A DNA stretch of 64,000 bases from Nocardioides kribbensis (GCF_015070375.1 NZ_JADCLL010000001.1:374501-438500); one strand, 5' to 3'; counted from the stretch's first letter, positions 51,588 to 60,732 are shown. Program-made: numbers and translations. The notes: a model not told the origin generated them from the letters alone.

Positions 51588-52349
51588 TCAGCCGTCGCCG
51601 CCGCCCTGGCCACCGCCGGCGGAGCCCTTGCCCCCACCGGCGGAGCCCTTGTTGCCACCGGCGGAGCCCTTGCCGACGGTCGTGACGGGCCCCGACCACG
51701 TGATCGGGTTGAAGTCCTCGGTGGGCCGGAAGCTCACCGCCTCCAGCGAGCCGCCGTCGGGCACGAGGTAGACCAGGCAGACCTTCTCCTCGTCGCCGTT
51801 GCGGAACTTCTTGGGCAGCGGCGTGCTCGGGCAGGGCGTGAAGGTGCTGACGAACGACGAGGACTCGACGAGCACGTCGGCGTCGTCGACGGCGTAGAGC
51901 GGCACCCGGCGTCCGCCGAGGTCGCTGTCGCCGACGTTGGCCACGGTGGCCTGCACGAAGTAGGGCGTGGCCGTGCGCACCTGCTTGGTCAGCTCCCAGC
52001 CCTGGAAGGACTTCTCGAACGTCGTCCGCTGGACCTTCTCGACGGTGATGTCGAGGACCCCGACGCTCTTCTGGTCGGGCTCGTAGGCCACGACGGCCTC
52101 GTCGCCCAGCGAGAGCGCCGAACCCTGCCCGGTCAGCTCGACGTCGTCGGGCACGGGCAGGTAGGGCTCGCCCTCGGCCGAGGCCGAGGCACCCGCCGAG
52201 GCGCTGGTGCTGGTGGAGGGGGCGCCGGACGCCTCCGACGGCCCCGCCGCCTCGTCGGTCCCGCTGCACCCGGCGGTGGCCAGGGCGAGCACGGGCAGGA
52301 CCGCGAAGGCGGCCAGGCGGGGGCGGCGGAGCAGCGGACGAGCGGTCAT
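51588..52349 (-). CDS. Lipoprotein with Lys-Gly-Ser-rich tail
   Basis: A 253-aa surface lipoprotein. The signal peptide ends in the lipobox LATAGC with Cys28, followed by a Ser/Ala/Thr-rich linker (about 30-65). The main domain (about 70-225) contains EPDQKSVGVLDITVEKVQRTTFE, then TPYFVQATVANVGDSDLGG, which looks like the immunoglobulin-type DUF4352/telokin-like fold of many lipoproteins. Two Cys (FTPCPST and KVCLVYL) could pair. The tail has three copies of a seven-residue KGSAGGx repeat, encoded by 21-bp repeats at about 51607-51672. ATG 52349 has CACAAT six bases before it. Function unknown. Confidence 0.83.
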   Translation of the reverse strand: MTARPLLRRPRLAAFAVLPVLALATAGCSGTDEAAGPSEASGAPSTSTSASAGASASAEGEPYLPVPDDVELTGQGSALSLGDEAVVAYEPDQKSVGVLDITVEKVQRTTFEKSFQGWELTKQVRTATPYFVQATVANVGDSDLGGRRVPLYAVDDADVLVESSSFVSTFTPCPSTPLPKKFRNGDEEKVCLVYLVPDGGSLEAVSFRPTEDFNPITWSGPVTTVGKGSAGGNKGSAGGGKGSAGGGQGGGDG

Positions 52350-52355
52350 CGGGTC

Positions 52356-52361
52356 ATTGTG
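52356..52361 (-). promoter_or_regulatory. -10-like CACAAT of the lipoprotein gene
   Basis: CACAAT-GACCCG-ATG on the minus strand; leaderless arrangement. Confidence 0.5.
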
Positions 52362-52374
52362 CACAGCGGGCGGC

Positions 52375-53772
<1,398 letters not shown>

Positions 53773-53823
53773 GGGTGCTCCTGCTCTCACGGACCGGCTG
53801 GCTGCCGGTCCTCGACGAAGCGC

Positions 53824-54144
53824 TCAGCCTAGCGATCGGGTCCGCTCGACATTGAGGTCGGTCCCGGGCTCGACGACCTCGTAGGCGCTCGGCTCGTCGA
53901 GGGCGCGGTAGAGCACCGGCACGGCGTGCAGCTTCACGTCGTACGACGACAGCGCGCGGCGGTAGGCGCCGACGTTCTCCCACCGCGTGGTCAGCACCCA
54001 CAGCCCGGGGTCGTCGACGTTGCGGCCGATCGTCGCGCCGACGTGGCCGGGTCGCGCCGCGAGGGCGTCGCGGGCGGTCTCGAGCGCGACGCGGAAGGAG
54101 CCCTGCTCCTCGGGGGCGACGCGGAAGCGGTTGACGACGATCAC
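53824..54144 (-). CDS. Antibiotic biosynthesis monooxygenase (ABM)-family protein
   Basis: A 106-aa ferredoxin-fold protein: IVVNRFRVAPEEQGSFRVALE (strand and helix), ATIGRNVDDPGLWVLTTRWENVGAYRRALSSYDVKLHAVPVLYRA. The NRF start with RW in the third strand is typical of ABM-family members, which include heme oxygenases of the MhuD/IsdG group and quinone monooxygenases; the key Asn/His/Trp of heme degradation are not all certain. It is divergent from the zinc-uptake operon, and the Zur-like boxes start only 23 bases past its -10, so Zur may affect it too. The gene at 1-296 belongs to the same superfamily. Confidence 0.82.
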   Translation of the reverse strand: MIVVNRFRVAPEEQGSFRVALETARDALAARPGHVGATIGRNVDDPGLWVLTTRWENVGAYRRALSSYDVKLHAVPVLYRALDEPSAYEVVEPGTDLNVERTRSLG

Positions 54145-54150
54145 ACCCCG

Positions 54151-54156
54151 ACCCTA
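54151..54156 (-). promoter_or_regulatory. -10 TAGGGT of the ABM-family gene
   Basis: TAGGGT-CGGGGT-GTG on the minus strand, no SD; leaderless arrangement. Confidence 0.55.
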
Positions 54157-54177
54157 GGCCAGCCCCGGCCGACGATT

Positions 54178-54206
54178 TTGACAATCGTTCTCAGCGGGTC
54201 GAGAAT
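54178..54206 (+). promoter_or_regulatory. znuA promoter: TTGACA, 17 bases, GAGAAT
   Basis: A perfect -35 (54178-54183) and a -10-like GAGAAT (54201-54206) with ideal 17-base spacing. ATG 54214 starts seven bases after the -10, so the message is probably leaderless. Each element is covered by a Zur-like palindrome. Confidence 0.75.
54179..54193. promoter_or_regulatory. Zur-like box 1 over the znuA -35
   Basis: TGACAATCGTTCTCA is a 15-bp palindrome with one mismatch (TGAcAA-TCG-TTcTCA). Fur-family Zur sites in actinobacteria have this TGANAAT-N-type form. Zur is encoded in the same operon. Confidence 0.65.
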
Positions 54207-54214
54207 CGTTCTCA
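54200..54214. promoter_or_regulatory. Zur-like box 2 over the znuA -10 and start
   Basis: CGAGAATCGTTCTCA contains the perfect palindrome GAGAATCGTTCTC. It lies exactly 21 bp after box 1, two helical turns, so two dimers could sit on the same face and block RNA polymerase. Confidence 0.7.
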
Positions 54215-55275
54215 TGACTTCGCGTGCCACCCGAGCCACCCGCCCCGTCCGACAGCGGCTGCTCGCCCCCGCGGTCGCCGGCGTCGCCGCCCTCGCGCTG
54301 AGCTCGTGCGCCGCCTTCTCCGACGACACCGGCACCGCCTCCGACGACGGCGACGTCACGGTCGCCGCCGCCTTCTACCCGCTGCAGTTCGTCGCCCAGC
54401 GCGTGGCCGGCGACCGCACCGAGGTCGCCAACCTCACCAAGCCCGGTGGCGAGCCCCACGACCTCGAGCTGAGCGTCGGCCAGACCGCCGAGGTGGCCGG
54501 CGCCGACCTGGTCGTCTACGAGGCCGACTTCCAGCCGGCCGTGGACGCCGCCGTCGAGCAGAACGCCGAGGGCGCCACGCTCGACGCCGCCGAGGTGGTC
54601 GGCCTCGAGCCCTTCGCCGACGAGCACTCCGACGAGGCCCACTCCGACGAGGCCCACTCCGAGGAGGCCCACTCCGAGGAGGAGCACTCCGAGGAGGAGC
54701 ACGTGGACGACGCCCACTCCGAGGAGGAGCACGCGGAGGAGGAGCACGACCACGGCGACCTCGACCCCCACTTCTGGCTCGACCCGGTGCGTCTGGCCGA
54801 CCTCGGTGACGCCGTCGCCGAGCAGCTCGCCGAGATCGACCCCGACGGCGCGCAGACCTACACCGCCAACGCCGCGACCCTGCGCGAGGACCTCGAGAGC
54901 CTCGACGGCGAGCTGTCCGAGGGCCTGGCCGACTGCGAGCGCTCGACCATCGTGGTCTCCCACGACGCCTTCGGCTACCTCGGCAAGTACGGCATCGAGG
55001 TCGAGCCCATCGCCGGGCTCTCCCCCGACGCCGAGCCCACGCCGGCCGACCTGGCCCGCCTGCAGCAGATCATCGACGAGGACGGCATCACCACGGTCTT
55101 CTCCGAGCGCCTGGTCTCCCCCGCCCTCAGCGAGTCGCTGGCCCGCGACAAGGGCATCGAGACCGCGGTGCTCGACCCGGTGGAGGGCCTGAGTGACGAG
55201 ACCGCCGACGAGGACTACCTTTCCCTGATGCGTGAGAACCTCGCGGCCCTCCGGACCGCCAACGGGTGCCGGTGA
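54214..55275 (+). CDS. znuA: Zinc ABC transporter substrate-binding lipoprotein
   Basis: A 353-aa cluster-A-I binding protein that captures Zn2+ outside the membrane. The lipobox is LALSSC (Cys32). Metal ligands are expected in GGEPHDLELS, DPHFWLDP and VVSHDAFGYLGK. Between the first and second lies a long charged loop (about residues 138-185) with some ten His in a Glu/Asp background (repeated HSDEAHSEEEH), typical of ZnuA-type zinc proteins and thought to gather zinc. The N-lobe starts VTVAAAFYPLQFVAQRVAGD. ATG 54214 is the only start inside the promoter geometry. It heads znuA-znuC-znuB-zur with overlapping genes. Confidence 0.95.
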   Translation: MTSRATRATRPVRQRLLAPAVAGVAALALSSCAAFSDDTGTASDDGDVTVAAAFYPLQFVAQRVAGDRTEVANLTKPGGEPHDLELSVGQTAEVAGADLVVYEADFQPAVDAAVEQNAEGATLDAAEVVGLEPFADEHSDEAHSDEAHSEEAHSEEEHSEEEHVDDAHSEEEHAEEEHDHGDLDPHFWLDPVRLADLGDAVAEQLAEIDPDGAQTYTANAATLREDLESLDGELSEGLADCERSTIVVSHDAFGYLGKYGIEVEPIAGLSPDAEPTPADLARLQQIIDEDGITTVFSERLVSPALSESLARDKGIETAVLDPVEGLSDETADEDYLSLMRENLAALRTANGCR

Positions 55276-56156
55276 CCCCCACGAGCCCGGCCGCACCGAC
55301 GCCAGCGCCCGAGCCCGGGGCCGACCACACGGTCGGCCCCGGGCTCGAGGCCGTGGTGCGACTCGTCGACGGCGCCGTGGCCATCGCCGGTCGCCCGGTG
55401 CTGCGCGGCATCGACCTGACGGTGTCGCGCGGCGACTTCGTGGCGCTCATGGGCGCCAACGGCTCCGGCAAGTCCACCCTCGTGCGGGCGCTGACCGGCC
55501 TGCGACCGCTGACGACGGGCAGTCTGGAGCTCTTCGGCCACCGGTTGGAGCACTTCGACGAGTGGCGCCGCGTCGGCTTCGTGCCGCAGCGCACCGGCGC
55601 CGCCTCGGGCGTGCCGGCGTCGGTGTGGGAGGTGGTGGCCTCCGGGCGGCTCACCCGCCGCCGCCTGCTGCGCCCCCTCGGGCGCGCCGACCGCCGCGCC
55701 GTCGCCGACGCGCTCGAGGTGGTCGGCCTGGCCGACCGGGCGCGCGACGGCGTCTCGCAGCTCTCCGGCGGCCAGCAGCAGCGCGTGCTCATCGCGCGGG
55801 CGCTGGCCGGCGAGCCGGAGCTGTTCTTCCTCGACGAGCCCACGGCCGGGGTGGACCTGCCCAACCAGCACGCCCTCGCCGCGTCGCTGGCGCGCCTGAA
55901 GGAGCGCGGCGCCACCGTCGTGCTCGTCGCCCACGAGCTGGGCCCGCTGGCCCCCCTGGTCGACCGGGCGGTGGTGATGCGCGACGGGCGCGTCGTCTAC
56001 GACGGCACCCCCCTGGCCGACCACGAGGTGCACCAGCCCTGGCTGGGCGAGGCCCACTCCCACCACCACGCCACGCACCGTGACCGCGCCCGTCACGACC
56101 ACGCGCCCCACGTCGCCTCACCGCTCGGGACCCACCCGGAGGAGCACCACCGATGA
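55272..56156 (+). CDS. znuC: Zinc ABC transporter ATP-binding protein
   Basis: A 294-aa ATPase. Walker A GANGSGKST, the Q loop in GFVPQRTG, signature SQLSGGQQQRVLIARAL, Walker B LFFLDEPTAGVD and the His switch VLVAHELG are all present. An N-terminal extension of about 25 residues and a His-rich C-terminal tail (EAHSHHHATHRDRARHDHAPH) are added; a His-rich tail on the ATPase is less usual and may sense or hold zinc in the cytosol. GTG 55272 overlaps the znuA stop (GTGA), although GTG 55266 is also in frame. Drives zinc uptake with ZnuA and ZnuB. Confidence 0.94.
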   Translation: MTPTSPAAPTPAPEPGADHTVGPGLEAVVRLVDGAVAIAGRPVLRGIDLTVSRGDFVALMGANGSGKSTLVRALTGLRPLTTGSLELFGHRLEHFDEWRRVGFVPQRTGAASGVPASVWEVVASGRLTRRRLLRPLGRADRRAVADALEVVGLADRARDGVSQLSGGQQQRVLIARALAGEPELFFLDEPTAGVDLPNQHALAASLARLKERGATVVLVAHELGPLAPLVDRAVVMRDGRVVYDGTPLADHEVHQPWLGEAHSHHHATHRDRARHDHAPHVASPLGTHPEEHHR

Positions 56157-57211
56157 GCACCCTCGAGCTGTTCTCCCTGCCCTTCATGCAGCGCGCCCTC
56201 ATCGCCGCGGTCTTCGTCGGGCTCGCCGCCCCGGTCGTCGGCACCTACCTGGTGCAGCGGCGCCTGGCCCTCATGGGCGACGGCCTCGGCCACGTCGCCG
56301 TCACCGGCGTCGCCCTCGGCCTGCTCACCGGCACGTCCCCGACGTGGACGGCCGTGGTGGTCGCGGTTCTCGGCGCGGTGCTGATCGAGGTGATCCGCGA
56401 GCGCGGCCACACCAACGGCGACGTCGCGCTCGCCCTGCTCTTCTACGGCGGCCTCGCGGGCGGGGTGCTGCTGACCGGGCTCGGCGGCCAGAGCGCCTCG
56501 CGGCTCCAGACCTTCCTCTTCGGCTCGATCACCACGATCTCCGTGGCCGACGTGGTCACGACGATGGTGCTGGCTGCCGTCGTCGTGATCCTCGGTGTCG
56601 GTCTTTCCCCGCAGCTCTTCGCGGTGGCCCAGGACCAGGAGTTCGCCCGCGTGGCGGGCCTCAACGTCCGGGCCTACAACCTGCTGGTGGCGGTGATGGC
56701 CGCGGTGAGCGTCACGGTGGCCATGCGCACGGTCGGCCTGCTGCTCGTCTCGGCGCTCATGGTGGTGCCGGTGGCCACCTCCCAGCAGCTCACCCGCTCC
56801 TTCCGCACCACCCTGGTCGCGGCCATGGCCCTCGGCACCGTCGCGTCGCTGGGCGGGCTGGTGATCTCGGCGCTGGTGCCGGCCGGCACCTCGGTCTCCC
56901 CCGGGCCGACCATCGTGCTGCTCGCCCTGGCCGGCTTCGTGGCCACCTGGCCGGTGGGGGTGTGGCTGCGCCACCGCGAGCAGCTGCGGGCGCCCTTCCC
57001 GGTGGACCCCGACGCCCCCGACGGCGCGGTCGCGCCCCTGTGCCCCGAGGTCGTGCCCGGGCCCGCCGACCACCGCCACGACGAGGAGCACGTCGACCAC
57101 GACCACGGGCCCGACTGCGGGCACGTCGCCGTGCCCCACGGCGACCACGTCGACTACGTTCACGACGGACACCGCCACGCGCCGCACGGGAGGCACTATG
57201 ACGAGCACTGA
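56153..57211 (+). CDS. znuB: Zinc ABC transporter permease
   Basis: A 352-aa ABC-3 family permease with about eight transmembrane helices (residues 10-290): PFMQRALIAAVFVGLAAPVVG, LMGDGLGHVAVTGVALG (the family GDGLGH motif), FLFGSI, and VGLLLVSALMVVPVATSQQL. The last 55 residues form a cytosolic tail with about 14 His (HRHDEEHVDHDHGPDCGH, then VHDGHRHAPHGRH), so all three transporter parts carry His-rich zones. Its ATG overlaps the znuC stop. The end of the gene lies in a 19-bp duplication that also spans the zur start. Confidence 0.95.
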   Translation: MSTLELFSLPFMQRALIAAVFVGLAAPVVGTYLVQRRLALMGDGLGHVAVTGVALGLLTGTSPTWTAVVVAVLGAVLIEVIRERGHTNGDVALALLFYGGLAGGVLLTGLGGQSASRLQTFLFGSITTISVADVVTTMVLAAVVVILGVGLSPQLFAVAQDQEFARVAGLNVRAYNLLVAVMAAVSVTVAMRTVGLLLVSALMVVPVATSQQLTRSFRTTLVAAMALGTVASLGGLVISALVPAGTSVSPGPTIVLLALAGFVATWPVGVWLRHREQLRAPFPVDPDAPDGAVAPLCPEVVPGPADHRHDEEHVDHDHGPDCGHVAVPHGDHVDYVHDGHRHAPHGRHYDEH

Positions 57212-57235
57212 GCCCCATGACGAGCACTGAGCCGC
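57198..57235 (+). repeat. 19-bp tandem duplication across the znuB stop and zur start
   Basis: 57198-57216 and 57217-57235 are alike at 18 of 19 bases (ATGACGAGCACTGAGCC shared). The first copy has the good SD (GGGAGG) before its ATG but is out of frame with zur, opening only a ten-codon frame. The second copy holds the working zur start without an SD. Confidence 0.9.
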
Positions 57236-57678
57236 CGACGACGGACCGCGCCGACCAGCAGACCGCTCACCAGACCGACCAGGAGCCCGCCGCGAAGCCC
57301 GCACTGCGCCCGACCCGCCAGCGTCGTGCCGTGAGCGAGGCGATGGCCTCCTTCGAGGACTTCCGCTCCGCGCAGGAGATCCACGAGCTGCTGCGCAACC
57401 GCGGCGAGGCGGTCGGCCTGGCCACCGTCTACCGCACGCTGCAGCGCCTGGCCGACGCCGGCGAGATCGACATGCTGCGCAGCGAGGACGGCGAGGCGAT
57501 CTACCGCGCCTGCTCGACCACCCACCACCACCACCTGGTGTGCCGCTCCTGCGGACGCACCGTCGAGGTGGAGGGCCCCGCCGTCGAGCGCTGGACCAGC
57601 GCGATCGCCGCCGAGCACGGCTACGGCGAGGTCAGCCACACCCTGGAGATCTTCGGCACGTGTCCGGCCTGCCGCTAG
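57217..57678 (+). CDS. zur: Fur-family transcriptional regulator, zinc-responsive type
   Basis: A 153-aa repressor. The winged helix has [57 protein letters not shown]. The dimer domain has the metal sites: THHHHLVCRSCGRTVEVEG (Cys2 and His) and the end FGTCPACR (Cys2), which with the first CxxC forms the structural zinc site. It would repress znuACB when zinc is plentiful by binding the boxes at 54179-54214. It is the fourth gene of that operon, so control is autogenous. The start ATG 57217 is five bases after the znuB stop and lacks an SD, so translation by re-initiation after ZnuB is likely. Confidence 0.94.
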   Translation: MTSTEPPTTDRADQQTAHQTDQEPAAKPALRPTRQRRAVSEAMASFEDFRSAQEIHELLRNRGEAVGLATVYRTLQRLADAGEIDMLRSEDGEAIYRACSTTHHHHLVCRSCGRTVEVEGPAVERWTSAIAAEHGYGEVSHTLEIFGTCPACR

Positions 57679-58220
57679 ACCCCGCGCCCGTCGAGGCGCC
57701 GCGCACCCCGCTCCAGGTCGTCGTCATGGGCGTCTCGGCGACGGGGAAGTCGACGGTGGCCCGCGGCCTCGCCGACGACCTGGGCTGGCCGATGGTGGAG
57801 GGCGACGACCTCCACCCCGAGGCCAACATCGCCAAGATGGAGGCCGGTGAGCCCCTGACCGACACCGATCGCGAGCCGTGGCTGGACCGCATCGCCGTGG
57901 CCCTGCGCAGCGACGTCGAGGCCGGTCGGCCCGGCGTGGTGACCTGCTCCGCGCTCAAGCGGTCCTACCGTGACCGGCTGCGCGCCGGCGCGCCCGACGT
58001 GTTCTTCGTGCACCTCCACACCGACCCGGCGGTGCTGCGGGAGCGGATGGCGCGCCGCGAGCGGCACTTCATGCCCACCTCGCTGCTCGACAGCCAGCTG
58101 GAGACCCTGGAGGCGCTCGACCCCGACGAGCAGGGCGCCGTGGTCGACGTCGCCCCACCGGTCGAGGAGGTCGTGGCCGAGGCCGCCCGTGTGGTGCGGG
58201 CGCGGCTGTCGTCGCCGTGA
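57660..58220 (+). CDS. gntK: Gluconokinase (carbohydrate kinase, GntK type)
   Basis: A 186-aa P-loop kinase that phosphorylates D-gluconate to 6-phosphogluconate. Walker A GVSATGKST; EGDDLHPEANIAKMEAGEPLTDTDREPWLDRI is the gluconate-binding region; VVTCSALKRSYRDRLR and FVHLHTD follow; RERHFMPTSLLDSQLETLE is the lid. GTG 57660 overlaps the end of zur by 19 bases with no SD, giving a 20-residue Pro-rich start; a later start at ATG 57727 would be nearly flush with Walker A and is less likely. It is translated with the zinc operon but has no clear link to zinc. Confidence 0.9.
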   Translation: MSGLPLDPAPVEAPRTPLQVVVMGVSATGKSTVARGLADDLGWPMVEGDDLHPEANIAKMEAGEPLTDTDREPWLDRIAVALRSDVEAGRPGVVTCSALKRSYRDRLRAGAPDVFFVHLHTDPAVLRERMARRERHFMPTSLLDSQLETLEALDPDEQGAVVDVAPPVEEVVAEAARVVRARLSSP

Positions 58221-58227
58221 GCCCGCG

Positions 58228-59013
58228 CTAGCCCTCGGTCGGGTTCGGCAGCGCCCCGCCGTACCTGCGGTCGCGCGAGGCGTAGATCTCGATGGCCCGC
58301 CACAGGGCGCGGCGGTCGACGTCGGGCCACAGCACGTCGGTGAAGACCATCTCGGCGTAGGCGGCCTGCCAGAGCATGAAGTTCGACAGCCGCTGCTCCC
58401 CGGAGGTGCGCCACACCAGGTCGGCGTCGGAGAGCTCGGGCACGTAGAGGTGGCGGGCGAAGGTCTTCTCGGTGATCCGCTCGGGGTCGAGGCGTCCTGC
58501 GGCGACCTCACGGGCGATGGAGCGGGCCGTGTCGGCCAGCTCCGCGCGTCCGCCGTAGTTGACGCACATGGTCAGCGTCAGCACGTCGTTGTCGCGGGTC
58601 AGCTCCTCGGCGACCTGCAGCTCCTTGACCACCGAGCGCCACAGCCGCGGGGTGCGACCGGCCCACCGCACCCGCACGCCCAGCTCGTGCATCTCGTCGC
58701 GCCGGCGGCGGATCACGTCGCGGTTGAAGCCCATCAGGAACTTCACCTCGTCGGGCGAGCGTGACCAGTTCTCGGTGGAGAAGGCGTAGGCCGACACCGC
58801 CTTGACGCCGATCTCGATCGCGCCCTCGACCACGTCGAAGAGCGAGGACTCCCCCGCCTCGTGGCCCCGGGTGCGGGGCAGGCCGCGCTCCTTGGCCCAG
58901 CGCCCGTTGCCGTCCATGACCACCGCGACGTGGCGGGGCACCAGCTCGCGGGGCACGGCGGGGGGCCGGGCGCCCGAGGGGTGCGGGGTCGGGGGACGGA
59001 CGTCGCGCTTCAC
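58228..59013 (-). CDS. uppS: (Z)-polyprenyl diphosphate synthase (undecaprenyl/decaprenyl type)
   Basis: A 261-aa cis-prenyltransferase that builds the polyprenyl carrier for peptidoglycan and other envelope sugars. It has [18 protein letters not shown] with catalytic Asp34, [21 protein letters not shown], the [15 protein letters not shown] region and [24 protein letters not shown] at the end. The N-terminal 28 residues are a Pro-rich extension. GTG 59013 has TAGGGT seven bases upstream. Actinobacteria often have two such enzymes of different chain length; this looks like the long-chain one. Confidence 0.95.
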   Translation of the reverse strand: MKRDVRPPTPHPSGARPPAVPRELVPRHVAVVMDGNGRWAKERGLPRTRGHEAGESSLFDVVEGAIEIGVKAVSAYAFSTENWSRSPDEVKFLMGFNRDVIRRRRDEMHELGVRVRWAGRTPRLWRSVVKELQVAEELTRDNDVLTLTMCVNYGGRAELADTARSIAREVAAGRLDPERITEKTFARHLYVPELSDADLVWRTSGEQRLSNFMLWQAAYAEMVFTDVLWPDVDRRALWRAIEIYASRDRRYGGALPNPTEG

Positions 59014-59020
59014 GCAGCAG

Positions 59021-59026
59021 ACCCTA
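59021..59026 (-). promoter_or_regulatory. -10 TAGGGT of uppS
   Basis: TAGGGT, seven bases, GTG 59013 on the minus strand; no SD. Confidence 0.55.
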
Positions 59027-59056
59027 GGACCCGCGGGCCCGGGCACCGGTCCCGGC

Positions 59057-59785
59057 TCACCGCTCGACGTGCTCCATCGAGCGCAGCCCGCGCTCGAGGT
59101 GCCAGTGCAGGTACGCCGCGACCAGGCCGCTGGCCTCCTTGCGGGTGCGGGCGTCGGCGGCGGCGACGGCCGGCCAGTCACCGGCCAGCAGCGAGCCGAG
59201 CAGCTCGAGCGTGGCCGGCGCGGGGCTGGCCGACCCGGGCACCCGGCAGGTCGCGCAGAGCACCCCGCCCATCGCGTGGTTGAACCAGCGGTGCGGGCCC
59301 TCGACGCCGCAGCGGGCGCAGTGGTGGAAGGACGGGGCGTAGCCGGCCACCGACAGCGAGCGCAGCAGGTAGGAGTCGAGCACCTGCCCGGGCCCCCGGT
59401 CGCCCGAGACCATCGCCCGCAGCCCGCCCACGAGCAGCAGGAACTGCTGCAGCGAGGGCTCGCGCTCCTCGGTGGCCAGCCGCTCGGCGGTCTCGAGCAT
59501 GACGGTGCCGGCGGTGTAGCGCTCGTAGTCCAGCCCCACACCCGCGGCGAAGGGGTCGAGGGTCTCGGCCTGGGTGATCGTGTCGAGGTTGCGCCCCTCG
59601 GCGAGCTGGAGGTCGACGTGGGTGAAGGGCTCCAGCCGCGAGCCGAACTTGGAGGCGGTGCGCCGCACGCCCTTCGCCACCGCGCGGACCCGGCCGTGGT
59701 GGCGGGTCAGCAGGGTGATGATGCGGTCGGCCTCCCCCAGCTTGTGGGTGCGCAGGACGATCGCCTCGTCGCGGTAGAGGGGCAC
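59057..59785 (-). CDS. recO: DNA repair protein RecO
   Basis: A 242-aa protein that helps load RecA on gaps coated by SSB, with RecF and RecR. The OB-fold start is [41 protein letters not shown], followed by helices and a zinc module with [10 protein letters not shown] and [11 protein letters not shown] (CxxC pairs). The GTG at 59785 is preferred over an ATG at 59794, because that ATG lies inside the -10-like CACAAT. It is followed by uppS, a pairing conserved in actinobacteria. Confidence 0.94.
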   Translation of the reverse strand: MPLYRDEAIVLRTHKLGEADRIITLLTRHHGRVRAVAKGVRRTASKFGSRLEPFTHVDLQLAEGRNLDTITQAETLDPFAAGVGLDYERYTAGTVMLETAERLATEEREPSLQQFLLLVGGLRAMVSGDRGPGQVLDSYLLRSLSVAGYAPSFHHCARCGVEGPHRWFNHAMGGVLCATCRVPGSASPAPATLELLGSLLAGDWPAVAAADARTRKEASGLVAAYLHWHLERGLRSMEHVER

Positions 59786-59792
59786 GCCCCCC

Positions 59793-59798
59793 ATTGTG
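59793..59798 (-). promoter_or_regulatory. -10-like CACAAT of recO
   Basis: CACAAT, seven bases, GTG 59785 on the minus strand; no SD. Confidence 0.45.
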
Positions 59799-59821
59799 CC
59801 CGCCCCGGGGTCGCCCGGCGC

Positions 59822-60691
59822 TCAGGCGCCCGGGCGCGGGCGGGTGCGGCGCGAGGCGCGGGGGCTGCGCCAGCAGGCGGTCGCGAAGTCGGCCGCCGCC
59901 CGGTCCAGCCGGGCGGGGGCGACCCGCCACTCCAGGATGCTGCGGGCCCGCACGAAGGTGGCGTTGGGCATCTCCGCGGCCAGCATCGCCGCGTCGGCGG
60001 CCGGGTGGATCGGGTCGGCGGGGTGGCCCACCACGAGCGCCGGCGCCTGGATGGCGCGGCGCTGCCGGGAGGAGGGCGCCACGCGGCCGAAGAACAGGCC
60101 GTGCACCACGGCGGCGACGCTGTCGGCGCGCTGGTCGAGGGTGTCGAGCACGATCCCGACCCAGAAGGGCACCAGGCCGCGCGGCACGGGGCGGGTCAGT
60201 CGCCGGACCCCGTTGACGGTGAAGGGCAGGAAGCGGGCGGCGAAGAGCACCGGGGCGAAGGCCAGGATGCCGGCCTCGACGGCGTTGTCGAGCACGGGCA
60301 TCTCGAGGATCAGGCCGCGCACCCGGTCGGGGGCCTCCACCGCGACCTCGAGCGAGACGTTGGCCCCCAGCGACGTGCCTCCGACGACCGCCTGCGGCGC
60401 GCCGAGGTGGTCGAGCAGCGCCACGACCTGCTCGGCGAAGGCGGTCATGGAGTAGGCCAGCGGGTCGGCGGGCCGGTCGGAGCGGCCGTGGCCGAGCAGG
60501 TCGACGGTGACGACGTGGAGGCCCTCGGCGGCCAGCGCGCGCGCCAGCGGCTGCTGCATGCGCCGGGGCATGAGCTGGCCGTGGATCAGCACGACCCACG
60601 AGTCGCCGCCGCCGTACTCGGTGTACTCGAGGCGGTCGCGGCCCGACTCGCCCTCGAGGAAGAACTGACCGATCCGCTCGGAGACCAACAT
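59822..60691 (-). CDS. Alpha/beta hydrolase
   Basis: A 289-aa hydrolase. VVLIHGQLMPRRM is the oxyanion region, VVGGTSLGANVSLEVA the nucleophile elbow with Ser (GTSLG in place of GHSxG), VVGHPADPIHP the acid. The usual GAGH catalytic His is not obvious; the C-terminal end reads NATFVRARSILEWRVAP, without His at the expected site, so activity is uncertain. ATG 60691 has TACATT six bases before it. It is divergent from the MASE1 kinase gene, 48 bases away, and the two promoters lie back to back. Confidence 0.82.
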   Translation of the reverse strand: MLVSERIGQFFLEGESGRDRLEYTEYGGGDSWVVLIHGQLMPRRMQQPLARALAAEGLHVVTVDLLGHGRSDRPADPLAYSMTAFAEQVVALLDHLGAPQAVVGGTSLGANVSLEVAVEAPDRVRGLILEMPVLDNAVEAGILAFAPVLFAARFLPFTVNGVRRLTRPVPRGLVPFWVGIVLDTLDQRADSVAAVVHGLFFGRVAPSSRQRRAIQAPALVVGHPADPIHPAADAAMLAAEMPNATFVRARSILEWRVAPARLDRAAADFATACWRSPRASRRTRPRPGA

Positions 60692-60697
60692 GGCGCG

Positions 60698-60703
60698 AAT
60701 GTA
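60698..60703 (-). promoter_or_regulatory. -10 TACATT of the hydrolase gene
   Basis: TACATT-CGCGCC-ATG on the minus strand; the best -10 match in this group. It is only 23 bases from the -10 of the divergent kinase gene. Confidence 0.55.
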
Positions 60704-60726
60704 CTGCGAGCGGCTCCGGCACCGGG

Positions 60727-60732
60727 GAGAAT
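60727..60732 (+). promoter_or_regulatory. -10-like GAGAAT of the MASE1 kinase gene
   Basis: GAGAAT, seven bases, ATG 60740; no SD. The hexamer is the same as in the znuA promoter. Confidence 0.45.
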
